Assembly (NCBI RefSeq): GCF_029309905.1
Contig: NZ_JARBJP010000002.1
Coordinates: 62,001-126,000 of the forward strand
Reading direction: 5' to 3'
Length of the DNA stretch: 64,000 nt
From: Brytella acorum
GTDB taxonomy: Bacteria; Pseudomonadota; Alphaproteobacteria; Acetobacterales; Acetobacteraceae
The position numbers and the translations under genes are program-made. Positions within the stretch are counted from its first letter, which is position 1. Every line of letters starts with the position of its first letter. The notes below the pieces were generated by a model that did no database searches, was not told where the DNA came from, and saw only the letters and a list, made by a program, of their open reading frames with translations. Of this stretch, positions 54,858-64,000 are shown piece after piece.

Positions 54858-55979
54858 TCATCGCATCTCCAGGTCGGCCTGCAACGCGCCGTCTGCTTTG
54901 ATGGCTTGCAGGATACTGATCATGTCACGCGGGCTGACGCCGAGGGCATTGAGGCCACTCACCAGATCTCGCAGGGTCGCTCCACCATTGAGCATGGCGA
55001 GATGGTGATCCTTGTCGATACTGACATTCAGATTGGTTCGCGGCACCACGGCGGTCTGACCGCCGGAGAATGGGCCGGGCTGCGCCACCAGCGGCGTTTC
55101 CGTGACCTGTACCGTCAGGTTGCCCTGGGCGACGGCGACCGTGCTGATACGCACGTCCGCGCCCATGATGATCGTGCCGCTCGCTTCGTCCACGACAACC
55201 TTGGCGGGCGTATCCGGCTGAACCAGAAGGTCGCCGATCCGGGAGAGCGTCTGTACCGGATCGCGTCCTTCAAGGTTGATAAGGATCGTGCGTGGATTTT
55301 CGACGGTTGCGATGGGACCGACATGTTGAGCGATCGCCGCCGCGATGCGTGAGGCGGTTGTAAGGTCGGGATTGCGCAAACTCATATGAATGTGTGTGCG
55401 GGCTCCCATATCGAAGGGAACTTCACGTTCGACAATCGCGCCATTGGCGATATGGCCGCTCGTCGGCACATTGCGAACCATGGTCGCCGCTTCGCCGCGC
55501 ACGGAAAACGCGTTTGTCGCCAGAGAGCCCTGCGCTACGGCATAGACCTCGCCATCCGCCGCCATGAGCGGGGTGACGAGAAGGGTGCCTCCCGTCAGCG
55601 ATGAGGCATCTCCCGCCGCTGATACCGTGACATCGATTCGATTTCCGCCATGCGAAAATGCCGGGAGATCGGCTGTCACCATGACGGCCGCGACGTCATG
55701 GGTTTGAAGCTGGGTTTCGCGATCGCGGATATTCACGCCCAGGCGATTGAGCATGCTGATCAGCGTTTCCCGTGTGAAAATCGAGTTCGTCAGACGATCG
55801 CCGGTCCCGTAGAGACCGACGACGAGACCGTAACCGATCAACTGGTTGGCGCGAACGCCTTCGGTATCGGTGATGTCCTTGATACGGACGGTCGCCCCCT
55901 GCGCCGCCGCAGTCGTGACAACGACGGTCACGACCCAGGAAAGGATGATCCGCCTGAAGATACGAAAGGATCTCGACAT
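54858..55979 (-). CDS. flgI: Flagellar P-ring protein FlgI
   Basis: A 373-residue periplasmic protein that forms the ring around the flagellar rod in the peptidoglycan. Seen: a signal peptide (FRIFRRIILSWVVTVVVTTAAAQGA), RIKDITDTEGVRANQLIGYGLVVGLYGTGD, SMLNRLGVNIR, AVMVTADLPAFSHGGNRIDVTVSAAGDASSL, VNLNVSIDKD-like region TNLNVSIDKDHHLAM and LNALGVSPRDMISILQAIKADGALQADLE. Length is typical. First gene of a three-gene flagellar run, divergent from dksA. Confidence 0.96.
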   Translation of the reverse strand: MSRSFRIFRRIILSWVVTVVVTTAAAQGATVRIKDITDTEGVRANQLIGYGLVVGLYGTGDRLTNSIFTRETLISMLNRLGVNIRDRETQLQTHDVAAVMVTADLPAFSHGGNRIDVTVSAAGDASSLTGGTLLVTPLMAADGEVYAVAQGSLATNAFSVRGEAATMVRNVPTSGHIANGAIVEREVPFDMGARTHIHMSLRNPDLTTASRIAAAIAQHVGPIATVENPRTILINLEGRDPVQTLSRIGDLLVQPDTPAKVVVDEASGTIIMGADVRISTVAVAQGNLTVQVTETPLVAQPGPFSGGQTAVVPRTNLNVSIDKDHHLAMLNGGATLRDLVSGLNALGVSPRDMISILQAIKADGALQADLEMR

Positions 55980-56295
55980 GGGTGGATGTGGGGCTTCCGG
56001 CGAAGGATCAGGGGGAGGACCGTCCCCCGCGGATTAAGTCTGTGATCGCCAGAATGAGCCTCAAAAATGAAAAATTCGCTAATCCGCCATGGGATTGGCA
56101 GGTTTTGAGCGGCGGTTTACTCCCAGATGTAACGTTTCGGAGGTTGGCGGAACGCTGTCTCGCCGCTATAAGCCGCGCCAAGTGGCGCCTTGTCTGGACG
56201 CCTGGCTCATCCACAGCGGCCTCGGGTTCGTGGATGGGCGGGGTGTGAGGATATCGTGCTCCACTTGGCTCAGGGGCTTACAAGGACAGACGCGG
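55980..56295. promoter_or_regulatory. Divergent flgI-dksA intergenic region
   Basis: A 316-base gap with both promoters expected. A short perfect hairpin, GGGGGA (56011-56016) with TCCCCC (56023-56028), lies in the flgI leader. A wider 8-bp inverted repeat, GCGGATTA (56029-56036) with TAATCCGC (56080-56087), flanks an AT-rich stretch and might be an operator. No gene is supported. Confidence 0.4.
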
Positions 56296-56709
56296 ATGAT
56301 GACGCTGCCTCCCGATTACCGACCGTCCGAAAACGAAGAGTTCATGAACGCTCTTCAGGTTGAATATTTTCGCCAAAAACTCTTGCGCTGGCGCGCGGAT
56401 CTGCTGCGTGAGGCTGACGGCACGCTGGCAAGCCTCTCGGAAGGCGGCATCCACGAGGCTGACGTGACGGACCGGGCCAGTGTCGAGACGGATCGTGCCC
56501 TTGAACTGCGTACGCGCGACCGTGCGCGCAAGCTGATCGTCAAGATCAATATGGCGCTGCAGCGGGTCGAGAACGGCTCCTACGGGTTCTGCGAGGAAAC
56601 AGGAGAGCCGATCGGCCTCAAGCGTCTGGAAGCACGCCCGATTGCCACGCTTTCCATCGAGGCGCAGGAGCGCCACGAACGCATGGAAAAAATTCATCGC
56701 GACGACTGA
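56296..56709 (+). CDS. dksA: RNA polymerase-binding transcription factor DksA
   Basis: A 137-residue protein that binds the polymerase secondary channel and, with ppGpp, tunes rRNA and amino-acid promoters. Seen: EYFRQKLLRWRADLLREADGTLASL, ADVTDRASVETDRALELRTRDRARKLIVKI (coiled coil whose tip DR/TDRA pattern holds the acidic residues), and the globular part YGFCEETGEPIGLKRLEARPIATLSIEAQERHE. The four-cysteine zinc finger is reduced to one cysteine (C-x2-T, then Ala replacements), as in many alphaproteobacteria. A second ATG directly follows the first. Confidence 0.95.
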   Translation: MMTLPPDYRPSENEEFMNALQVEYFRQKLLRWRADLLREADGTLASLSEGGIHEADVTDRASVETDRALELRTRDRARKLIVKINMALQRVENGSYGFCEETGEPIGLKRLEARPIATLSIEAQERHERMEKIHRDD

Positions 56710-56717
56710 GTTCCTGG

Positions 56718-56754
56718 GGAGTGACGTCCCTAAAAAAGGGGGTTGCGTCACTCC
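56718..56754. other. Hairpin between dksA and tRNA-Thr
   Basis: GGAGTGACG (56718-56726) pairs with CGTCACTCC (56746-56754), and the inner TCCC/GGGG can extend it. There is no T-run. It may act as a weak terminator or an mRNA 3' end stabiliser for dksA. Confidence 0.55.
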
Positions 56755-56783
56755 GGGCGAGAAGCTACGAAGCGCACCAAGTT

Positions 56784-56858
<75 letters not shown>

Positions 56859-57102
56859 TGAAATCGTTGAAGTTTTACTTTGTTTAGTCAGTGGTCTTCT
56901 GTGCCATCCGGCACATGAAACCACTTTTCCCTGTACACCCCCGCCATTCCATGCGATTTCGCGCGGGCTGCGGCGGCGTGGATGGGCACGCAGTGAACGC
57001 AATTCGAGCATGCCGGACGCGCAACGGCGTCATGCCCACCCAACGGCTATAATGGCCCAGGGTCTCGACGGCAGCCGGTGTCAAGCCACGGCCCGTGGCA
57101 AC

Positions 57103-57460
57103 TCAGAACGCGCTCAGCGCAACGCGCCTCCACGTATTCGCAGCATGATAATTGGCATCGTCGGTGAACTGGCCCGCTGTGCATTGGGCGCACCTGGACG
57201 AAGGGGTCGCAAGCGCCTCTTGAAACTGCGCCGCTACCGCCGTGCTGCCGACGTTCAACTTCCATGTATCGAACGTGATACCGTTTTCGCCATTATCACG
57301 CAGATTCATTTGCGATGGCGAGGCCGCCTAAAGAATAGGCGCAGTTGATCTGCGCCGTCACGGTCGGATCCGCTGCGGCGTTCTGCATGTAGTCGAGAGC
57401 GAGAGGGGCCGCGACGTTATAAGCCGCGATCGTGTCGTGAACCGCCCTGTGACAGGGCGG
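57103..57460 (-). pseudogene. Decayed, frameshifted reading frame of unknown family
   Basis: Two overlapping minus-strand frames look like one broken protein. The first (57460 to a TGA at 57298-57296) reads HDTIAAYNVAAPLALDYMQN and ends near CAYSLGGLAIANE. The second (57309 to 57103) continues with LRDNGENGITFDTWKLNVG and FTDDANYHAANTWRRVALSAF. The switch of frame near base 57300 suggests a small indel. It has no start codon at its 5' side: a TAG precedes it and a perfect 8-bp hairpin (57442-57460) sits in its first codons. I do not recognise the family. Remainder of 56859-57503 holds nothing else I can support. Confidence 0.45.
57442..57460. terminator. Short perfect hairpin downstream of the family 2 glycosyltransferase
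   Basis: CCGCCCTG (57442-57449) pairs with CAGGGCGG (57453-57460) around a 3-base loop. It lies 43 bases past the glycosyltransferase stop on the minus strand, without a good T-run on that side, so its role as terminator is uncertain. Confidence 0.45.
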
Positions 57461-57503
57461 CTATATAATTTCTGCATATTGGCGCGGCGTCGCAGAGAGA
57501 CAA

Positions 57504-58445
57504 TTATTTTCCCAAATGCCGTCCTTCCTGATATCCGTGGCGCAAATAATGATGCAGCCCGCATAGTTCGTATCCGACAACGTCTGGATTGGCGGCCAGA
57601 TAAGCTGCTGCATTCCAGAGGAAAGTATTGTTTTTAAAAGTCAGAAAGTTGCTTCCACTGAATGTTGGAACGAAAATCTGTATTTCTCCATCGTATTTAC
57701 GTTTGTATTCTTCTTCTGTGGAAAGAAGAATTTCTATGAGATGGCTTCCAGGTATCTTCGGGGAATGTAAATTGCGCTGCAATTCCTCCCGGTTATCAAT
57801 ATCCATTAAATCAGAGAGTTTTGAGCGGGTCCGTTCAATCAGCTCAGTATATGGTCTGTTGTGGTAGTGCAGATATGTAAGCCTGACTCCAAGATAGTCT
57901 CGGGTGAATTTCGTCCACGGCTCATGCTGGCCGTTGTCGATCCCTTCTAGGCTTTTGGCGGCAACGAACCCTTTATGGAAGTGGCGCACGGGCGCGAACC
58001 ACTCGGGTCGTCCGGGAACATTAAAAAGCGACATATCCAGACGGAGTGCCCGCTGCTCATTTTTTAAAGTATCTAAGACAGAATGGATATCCTGCGATCC
58101 ACGAGAAATGCCTGTATCTGTGAATGCAGCAATAATTTCGTCGCAATCGACCGGGAGTGCAAAATCATAGTCACACTCGGCGTCCCAGGATTTTATAATA
58201 TTATTAAAGTGACCCCCCTTATTTTGAAAATCATGCTGCGTATCGTAACCACGAATAATTTTACACCCACCACCTTCAGCCGATCTTAGGAGATCAAGGG
58301 TAAATTCATCTGACGAGCCATTATCCATAATGGTCAGATTGTTCATTCCGAATAAATTTGAATAATGAGAAAGCCAGCGAGAGAGGTTTTCTCCCTCATC
58401 TTTCTGCATCATGAGAACTTTAACGTGGGCCATGAGTGCCGCCAT
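57504..58445 (-). CDS. Family 2-like glycosyltransferase, AT-rich, probably acquired
   Basis: About 313 residues. The N-terminal part resembles the glycosyltransferase family 2-like/family 92 fold: VKVLMMQKDEGENLSRWLSHY, LTIMDNGSSDEFTLDLLRS, and FALPVDCDEIIAAF, an aspartate-rich donor site. Then comes a region with APVRHFHKGFVAAKS. The last 40 residues (WNAAAYLAANPDVVGYELCGLHHYLRHGYQEGRHLG) look like a separate carbohydrate-related repeat found after glycosyltransferases. Start is unclear: the ATG at 58445 or 58433, or a TTG at 58505, none with a good ribosome site. Base composition is plainly AT-richer than its neighbours, and it lies between tRNA-Thr and yraN, which suggests horizontal transfer. 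Confidence 0.8.
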   Translation of the reverse strand: MAALMAHVKVLMMQKDEGENLSRWLSHYSNLFGMNNLTIMDNGSSDEFTLDLLRSAEGGGCKIIRGYDTQHDFQNKGGHFNNIIKSWDAECDYDFALPVDCDEIIAAFTDTGISRGSQDIHSVLDTLKNEQRALRLDMSLFNVPGRPEWFAPVRHFHKGFVAAKSLEGIDNGQHEPWTKFTRDYLGVRLTYLHYHNRPYTELIERTRSKLSDLMDIDNREELQRNLHSPKIPGSHLIEILLSTEEEYKRKYDGEIQIFVPTFSGSNFLTFKNNTFLWNAAAYLAANPDVVGYELCGLHHYLRHGYQEGRHLGK

Positions 58446-58581
58446 GCTGTTTTGCTCATAGAATAGCGCTTTGAGACGCGAGTGAACAGGAGATGAGGTG
58501 CCCAATGCTACATTCTTGTGTGGTCGGCTTGCTGAAAAATTCCGGGGAAATAGTGTCTTTGCTGCGCCACGCCTACCGTAT

Positions 58582-58959
58582 TCAGCTTATGCGCAGGGCA
58601 TCCTGGATGCGGCGTGCGCGCATGGCGGCGTCGAAAATGATGACGTCAATGCGGATGGAATCACGATGCCACTCGGGATGGGCGCCCAGGACATAGTCAG
58701 CCGCTGAAAGCAGGCGTTGCGACTGGCGAACTGTCAGAGCATAGGCCGCGTCCCGCAGGGTGGGGCGGCGTTTGATTTCGACAATGAGTAAAAGCGCCGG
58801 GTCTACGGCGATCAGATCAATTTCCCCGACCGGAGTGCGCAGTCGGCGTGCGAGCACCGTAAAACCCAGATCACCGAGAATGACGGCCGCCCGGTGCTCG
58901 GCTTCTAGGCCGCCGGAATAGGCGGCGCGACCTCGTAAGGACCGGCCGCCACCGGTCAT
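58582..58959 (-). CDS. YraN/UPF0102 family protein
   Basis: A 125-residue protein of the UPF0102 family, which has a restriction-endonuclease-like fold of unknown role. Seen: EAEHRAAVILGDLGFTVLARRLRTPVGEIDLIAVDPALLLIVEIKRRP, with the D...ExK-type acidic/lysine pattern, and SAADYVLGAHPEWHRDSIRIDVIIFD. Follows hemB by 4 bases and is likely co-transcribed with it. Confidence 0.9.
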   Translation of the reverse strand: MTGGGRSLRGRAAYSGGLEAEHRAAVILGDLGFTVLARRLRTPVGEIDLIAVDPALLLIVEIKRRPTLRDAAYALTVRQSQRLLSAADYVLGAHPEWHRDSIRIDVIIFDAAMRARRIQDALRIS

Positions 58960-58963
58960 CGTG

Positions 58964-60058
<1,095 letters not shown>

Positions 60059-60103
60059 TCATGGAACTTTGTTCACGCGCGTTCCCGTGGAGCGCGCAGG
60101 TGT

Positions 60104-61606
60104 CTATGACGACGACGGATCCCTGCTCTGGTCTGTCGCGGCCTGATCTGTGGCACTCTGGCCTGTCGCGAGGTGACTGTGTCGAAAGCCATATACGCCG
60201 TAAATGACGAACCCGACGATCAGCCACACGATGAGCCTGATCCATGTCAGGCGGTCGAGCGAGGCCATGACGACGAGGCAGCAGGCCACTCCGAGGACCG
60301 GAGCCGTCAGGCCGCCCGGGACGCGGAAGGCACGAACACGGTGGGGATCGCGTATGCGCAGGACGCCGACGCCCACGCAGACCAGAACAAAGGCCAGGAG
60401 CGTGCCGATGGAAGTCATGCTGCCGAGCACGGCGATGGGCAGCGTGCCCGCGAGGATGCAGGTCAGTGTCCCGAAGATGAGGTGCGATGCCACCGGGGCG
60501 CGCCGACGGGCACTGAGACGACCGAAAAGAGGGGGCAACAGGCCGTCGCGCGACATGGCGTAGAAAACGCGAACCTGTCCGAGCAGCAATCCGAACAGCA
60601 CCGAAATATAGCCGAGCAGAACGCTGATCTTCACGAGATTCTGGAGCCACGTCCTGTGGGTATGGTCGATGGCCGTTGCGACCGGACTGGAATCGTTGAT
60701 CATCGCACGATAATCGACCACGCCCGTCAGGATCAGCGAGAAGACGATATAAATGAGCGTGCAGATCGCGAGGCTGCCGAGAATGCCGATCGGCATCGTC
60801 CGGGCCGGATTTTTCGTATCCTGCGCCGTCGTCGAAACGATGTCGAAGCCGAGATAGGCGAAGAACACCATGCCTGCCGCGCGCATGACTCCCGAGAAGC
60901 CGAAATGCCCGAATTCGCCTGTGTTGGCTGGGATGAAGGGGACGTAATGCGCGGTGTCGATATAGGGCGCGCAGAAAATGATGACGACGGCGACGACCAG
61001 AATTTTGAGCGCCACCACGATGGCATTGATTTTCGTGGATTCAGAGATGCCGCGCAGCAGCAGTCCCGTGATCAGCCAGATCGCGATCATGGCCGGAACG
61101 TTGAGGAGTCCCGTCGTGACCGTGCCGTCGGCCAGGGTGACGGGCGTGAAAGGCGCGGCTGTCCAGCGCGGGCTGATATGAATTCCCCACCCGGCCAGCA
61201 TGGAGTTCAGATAGCCTGACCAGCTGACGGCGACCGTCGCGGCGCCGACGGTGTATTCGAGCACGAGATCCCATCCGATGATCCACGCCACGAATTCCCC
61301 GAGCGTCGCATAGCAGTAGGAATAGGCCGATCCCGCCGCCGGGATCATCGCCGCGAGTTCCGCGTAACACAGACCGGCAAAACCGCAGGCGACGGCCGCG
61401 ATCGCAAAGGCGAGGACGACGGCGGGGCCGGCATTCTGCGCGGCGGCCACGCCGGTCAGGGAGAACAGCCCCGCTCCGATCGTGGTGCCGACACCGAGAA
61501 GGATAAGGTCGAGAGGCCCGAGAACGCGCCGCAGGCCGCCGGAGTCCTCGGTTGTCTCGGTCGCTATGGGCTTGCGTCGAGTCAGGGCTCCGTCGAGGAG
61601 TGACAT
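60104..61606 (-). CDS. APC family amino-acid permease
   Basis: A 500-residue inner-membrane transporter with about twelve to fourteen spans, of the cationic-amino-acid transporter type (YfnA/YhdG). Seen: [24 protein letters not shown] (TM1 with the unwound GAGLF region), [54 protein letters not shown], and [31 protein letters not shown]. The C-terminal tail carries a small repeat of ATDQ. It is divergent from glyA. Substrate unknown. Confidence 0.92.
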   Translation of the reverse strand: MSLLDGALTRRKPIATETTEDSGGLRRVLGPLDLILLGVGTTIGAGLFSLTGVAAAQNAGPAVVLAFAIAAVACGFAGLCYAELAAMIPAAGSAYSYCYATLGEFVAWIIGWDLVLEYTVGAATVAVSWSGYLNSMLAGWGIHISPRWTAAPFTPVTLADGTVTTGLLNVPAMIAIWLITGLLLRGISESTKINAIVVALKILVVAVVIIFCAPYIDTAHYVPFIPANTGEFGHFGFSGVMRAAGMVFFAYLGFDIVSTTAQDTKNPARTMPIGILGSLAICTLIYIVFSLILTGVVDYRAMINDSSPVATAIDHTHRTWLQNLVKISVLLGYISVLFGLLLGQVRVFYAMSRDGLLPPLFGRLSARRRAPVASHLIFGTLTCILAGTLPIAVLGSMTSIGTLLAFVLVCVGVGVLRIRDPHRVRAFRVPGGLTAPVLGVACCLVVMASLDRLTWIRLIVWLIVGFVIYGVYGFRHSHLATGQSATDQAATDQSRDPSSS

Positions 61607-61744
61607 ACGGTCGTCCTTGCTATCGGTTGGCTCATGGAGCCGGATTTCGTGCCGCGAGCCTTTGCGGCGGCTGGCAAACTGCGATATTGGCGCTGTTCAC
61701 GCGAATTTTCTCGCCTGCCTCAGAGCGTCCCGTGGAGAGATACG

Positions 61745-63052
61745 ATGTCGGAACAGATCAGTCAGCCCTTTCTGCATGATTTCTTTCATGCCGGTCTCAG
61801 CAAGGTCGATCCCGAGGTCGCGGCGATCGTGCGGGACGAGCTTCACCGTCAGCAGGACGGGATCGAACTCATCGCGTCGGAAAACATCACGTCCTTTGCT
61901 GTGCTCGAGGCGCAGGGTTCGGTCCTGACCAACAAATACGCCGAAGGTCTGCCCGGCAAGCGTTATTACGGCGGCTGTGCGGATGTCGATCGCGTCGAGG
62001 AGCTGGCGATCGCCCGCGTCTGCGAGATTTTCGGTGCGAAATTCGCCAATGTGCAGCCTCATTCGGGCGCCAACGCCAATCAGGCGGCCTTCATGGCCAT
62101 GGCCAAGCCGGGCGATGTGGTCATGGGCATGAGCCTCGCATCCGGCGGCCATCTGACGCATGGCGCCGCCCCCAATTACTCGGGCAAGTGGTTCCAGCCT
62201 GTTCAGTATGGCGTTCGCGCGCAGGACGGCATTCTGGACTATGACGAGATGGAGCGTCTGGCCCGCGAGCATAAGCCGAAGATCATCGTGGCCGGTGGCT
62301 CGGCCTATCCGCGCGAAATCGACTTCGCGCGCTTTCGCCGGATCGCGGATGAAGTCGGCGCCTACCTGATGGTGGACATGGCGCATTTCGCGGGGCTGGT
62401 GGCGGCGGGTCTGTTCCCGAACCCCATGCCGCATGCCCATGTCGTCACCAGCACGACGCATAAGACCCTGCGGGGGCCGCGCGGCGGCATCGTGCTGACC
62501 AATGACGCGGATCTGGCCAAGAAGATCAACTCGGCGGTGTTCCCGGGCTTGCAGGGCGGTCCCCTCATGCATGTCATCGCGGGCAAGGCCGTGGCGTTCG
62601 GCGAGGCCCGGCAGCCTGAGTTCAAGGCTTACCAGAAGGCCGTCAAGGAGAACGCGGCAGCACTCGCCGATGAGCTGCTCGCGCGCGGTTTCGATATCGT
62701 GACCAATGGGACGGACTGCCATCTCGTGCTTGTCGATCTTCGTCCGAAGAAAGTGACGGGCAAGCTCGCCGAGGCCGCGCTGGAGCGCGCGGGCATTACG
62801 GCCAACAAGAATGCCGTGCCCTTCGATCCCGAGAAGCCGTTCGTGACGTCCGGCGTCCGCCTCGGCAGCCCGGCCGCGACGAGCCGTGGCTTCGGCGTTC
62901 CGGAATTCCGCGATATCGCGCGTATGATCGACGAAGTGCTGACGGCGCAGGGTACGCCGGAAGAGGTCGAGGTCGAGGCGCGCGTGCGCGCGGAAGTGCA
63001 GATGCTCTGCCGCCGCTTTCCGATCTATGACGTCGCCTATCCGGGCGCGTGA
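61745..63052 (+). CDS. glyA: Serine hydroxymethyltransferase
   Basis: A 435-residue PLP enzyme making glycine and 5,10-methylene-tetrahydrofolate from serine. Seen: [69 protein letters not shown], and the PLP lysine in [14 protein letters not shown]. Start at 61745 has GGAGAG upstream; the frame is open 37 codons more without support. Its 3' end overlaps the convergent aspartoacylase-like gene by 16 bases. I see no glycine riboswitch in the leader. Confidence 0.97.
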   Translation: MSEQISQPFLHDFFHAGLSKVDPEVAAIVRDELHRQQDGIELIASENITSFAVLEAQGSVLTNKYAEGLPGKRYYGGCADVDRVEELAIARVCEIFGAKFANVQPHSGANANQAAFMAMAKPGDVVMGMSLASGGHLTHGAAPNYSGKWFQPVQYGVRAQDGILDYDEMERLAREHKPKIIVAGGSAYPREIDFARFRRIADEVGAYLMVDMAHFAGLVAAGLFPNPMPHAHVVTSTTHKTLRGPRGGIVLTNDADLAKKINSAVFPGLQGGPLMHVIAGKAVAFGEARQPEFKAYQKAVKENAAALADELLARGFDIVTNGTDCHLVLVDLRPKKVTGKLAEAALERAGITANKNAVPFDPEKPFVTSGVRLGSPAATSRGFGVPEFRDIARMIDEVLTAQGTPEEVEVEARVRAEVQMLCRRFPIYDVAYPGA

Positions 63053-64000
63053 TCGTCTCTTAAATATCGTGCGAGGCGGATCGCGAGTTGTCCGCGTCGC
63101 GCGTAGAGATTGGGCATGATCAGCAGGCACCGGTCATAAGGCGTGCAGATTTCGTCCACGCCATCCTGGGCGATGACGGTGCCTGCCTTTGAAACCACCT
63201 CTCCGCCACGGTAGGGATGGGTAAAAGTGAAGGTCGCGCTTCGGGCGATGACGTTGTCGGTGACGACCGCGCGTTCGGGCGCTTCGGGTAAGGCGTCACA
63301 GCGGATGGTCCCGAAAAACAAATCGCCGGAGACTTCAAAAATTTTCCTGGCGACCTGATAACTCGTATCGACGGTCGTCTCCTCCCAGTGGCGGCCGGCC
63401 TCCAGAAGCACGCTGCGGGCCTTGTGACGGGCGCGCGTGAATCGGGTCTGCTCGATCAGCCGGGGTCCGCCCGCATGACCCAGATCGGTCAGCACCAGCC
63501 TTGGCGCGCTTTGCGGCTCCACAAGAGCGCTCGCCAGTTCGACCGAGCGTTGTGTGTCGGGGGTGATGAGCAACGGGTCCGACTCCCACAGCATCGAGTG
63601 CATGTCGATCAGGATATCGGCGCTCGCGATGATCGGCAGCAACGCGCGCGCGCGCGTCAGTTCCCGGCTTTCCTTCTGGCTGTGGAGGCGTTTTTCGTCC
63701 CAGAGGCGGTTCATGTCCTCGTCGATGAAACGCGACGCCGCCGGATTGGCCGGGTCGAATCGGGCAAAGGCTTCGAGGTTGCCGAAGACGATGCTGATCG
63801 TCCCGTTTCGGGGAGTCACGCCGCTGCGCATGAGGCGGTCAAGGGCGATGGCGCTGGCGAACTCGTTGCCATGCATGAGCGAAACCATCACGACATGAGG
63901 GCCGGGTCGCGGCGCCTGGAACTGCATCACGCCCGCAATCCCGGTATTGCCGTGCATCCAGGGCGTGAGATCGGGCGGCGCGATGGAAACGTCAAACCGG
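63037..64000 (-). CDS. Succinylglutamate desuccinylase/aspartoacylase family protein, partial
   Basis: A zinc-carboxypeptidase-like protein whose 5' end lies beyond the right edge; the frame stays open from an internal ATG at 63957 to the window end ([17 protein letters not shown]). Seen: MHGNTGIAG, then [21 protein letters not shown], with the metal-binding H-x-x-E (HGNE), [26 protein letters not shown] and the second metal histidine in [11 protein letters not shown] lipoyl-like beta barrel is suggested near the C-terminus ([17 protein letters not shown]). It overlaps the glyA stop by 16 bases, tail to tail. Substrate unknown, an N-acyl amino acid or an ester. Confidence 0.88.
   Translation of the reverse strand, partial: RFDVSIAPPDLTPWMHGNTGIAGVMQFQAPRPGPHVVMVSLMHGNEFASAIALDRLMRSGVTPRNGTISIVFGNLEAFARFDPANPAASRFIDEDMNRLWDEKRLHSQKESRELTRARALLPIIASADILIDMHSMLWESDPLLITPDTQRSVELASALVEPQSAPRLVLTDLGHAGGPRLIEQTRFTRARHKARSVLLEAGRHWEETTVDTSYQVARKIFEVSGDLFFGTIRCDALPEAPERAVVTDNVIARSATFTFTHPYRGGEVVSKAGTVIAQDGVDEICTPYDRCLLIMPNLYARRGQLAIRLARYLRDDHAPG

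Noticed and set aside
57010-57348. Plus-strand frame of 112 codons after tRNA-Thr
   Set aside because: Opposes the minus-strand remnant, has no start signal and is Arg-rich as expected for a shadow.
61607-61744. Riboswitch in the glyA leader
   Set aside because: Only 138 bases, with no paired structure resembling glycine, SAM or THF riboswitches.

Overview
The window is a GC-rich, densely packed alphaproteobacterial chromosome segment. The protein set points to an acetic acid bacterium (Acetobacteraceae): a SUV3-type RNA helicase, a YlxR/L7Ae fusion, a DksA with a single zinc-site cysteine, DUF1489, the rimP-nusA-ylxR-infB-rbfA-truB-rpsO-pnp series, CcmAB and a very large Hint-domain secreted protein. 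This assignment rests on recognising the families, not on a computed comparison. No complete insertion sequence, CRISPR array, rRNA or replication origin was seen.

Layout. 1-6.6 kb, minus strand: SUV3-like helicase, gmhA (heptose for LPS), a NIPSNAP protein and the coupled aroQ-accB-accC run (dehydroquinase and acetyl-CoA carboxylase). 6.7-16.4 kb: an exported NamZ/DUF1343 protein, a periplasmic Tricorn-like protease, a 948-residue Hint protein with a duplicated N-terminal module, and ccmAB (cytochrome c maturation). 16.5-18.9 kb: a polar amino-acid ABC importer made of an ATPase plus a binding-protein/permease fusion. 18.9-22.6 kb: an unfamiliar minus-strand set built round a membrane-anchored Clp-type AAA+ ATPase, with two membrane or periplasmic proteins of unknown function and a further exported protein upstream. 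23.0-32.9 kb: the transcription/translation/RNA-decay series rimP to pnp. 33-42.3 kb: housekeeping genes (nitronate-monooxygenase-like flavoprotein, DUF1489, nucleoside hydrolase, hemW, kup, yggS, rsmB, rpe). 42.3-47.1 kb: heparinase-like protein, family 4 glycosyltransferase and a NarL/DesK-type two-component pair. 47.2-54.1 kb: tyrS, an alpha/beta hydrolase, then two adjacent cysteine desulfurases, a [2Fe-2S] ferredoxin and mnmA, which together make a sulfur-transfer unit for Fe-S clusters and tRNA thiolation, followed by a GST-like protein. 54.1-56.0 kb: a small flagellar cluster (flgI, flgJ/cheL-like, flgN-like). 56.3-59 kb: dksA, tRNA-Thr(GGT), then an AT-rich stretch with a decayed reading frame and a family 2 glycosyltransferase that looks acquired. 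58.6-64 kb: yraN, hemB, an APC permease, glyA and an aspartoacylase-like gene running off the right edge.

The best candidates for something undescribed are the membrane-tethered Clp-like ATPase operon (18.9-21.7 kb, perhaps with the exported protein at 22.1-22.6 kb) and the duplicated-module Hint protein. Also of note: a terminator-like hairpin directly against the rimP start, a possible ACG start for the ylxR gene, a structured 0.5-kb leader before the cysteine desulfurases, and the AT-rich island next to tRNA-Thr.
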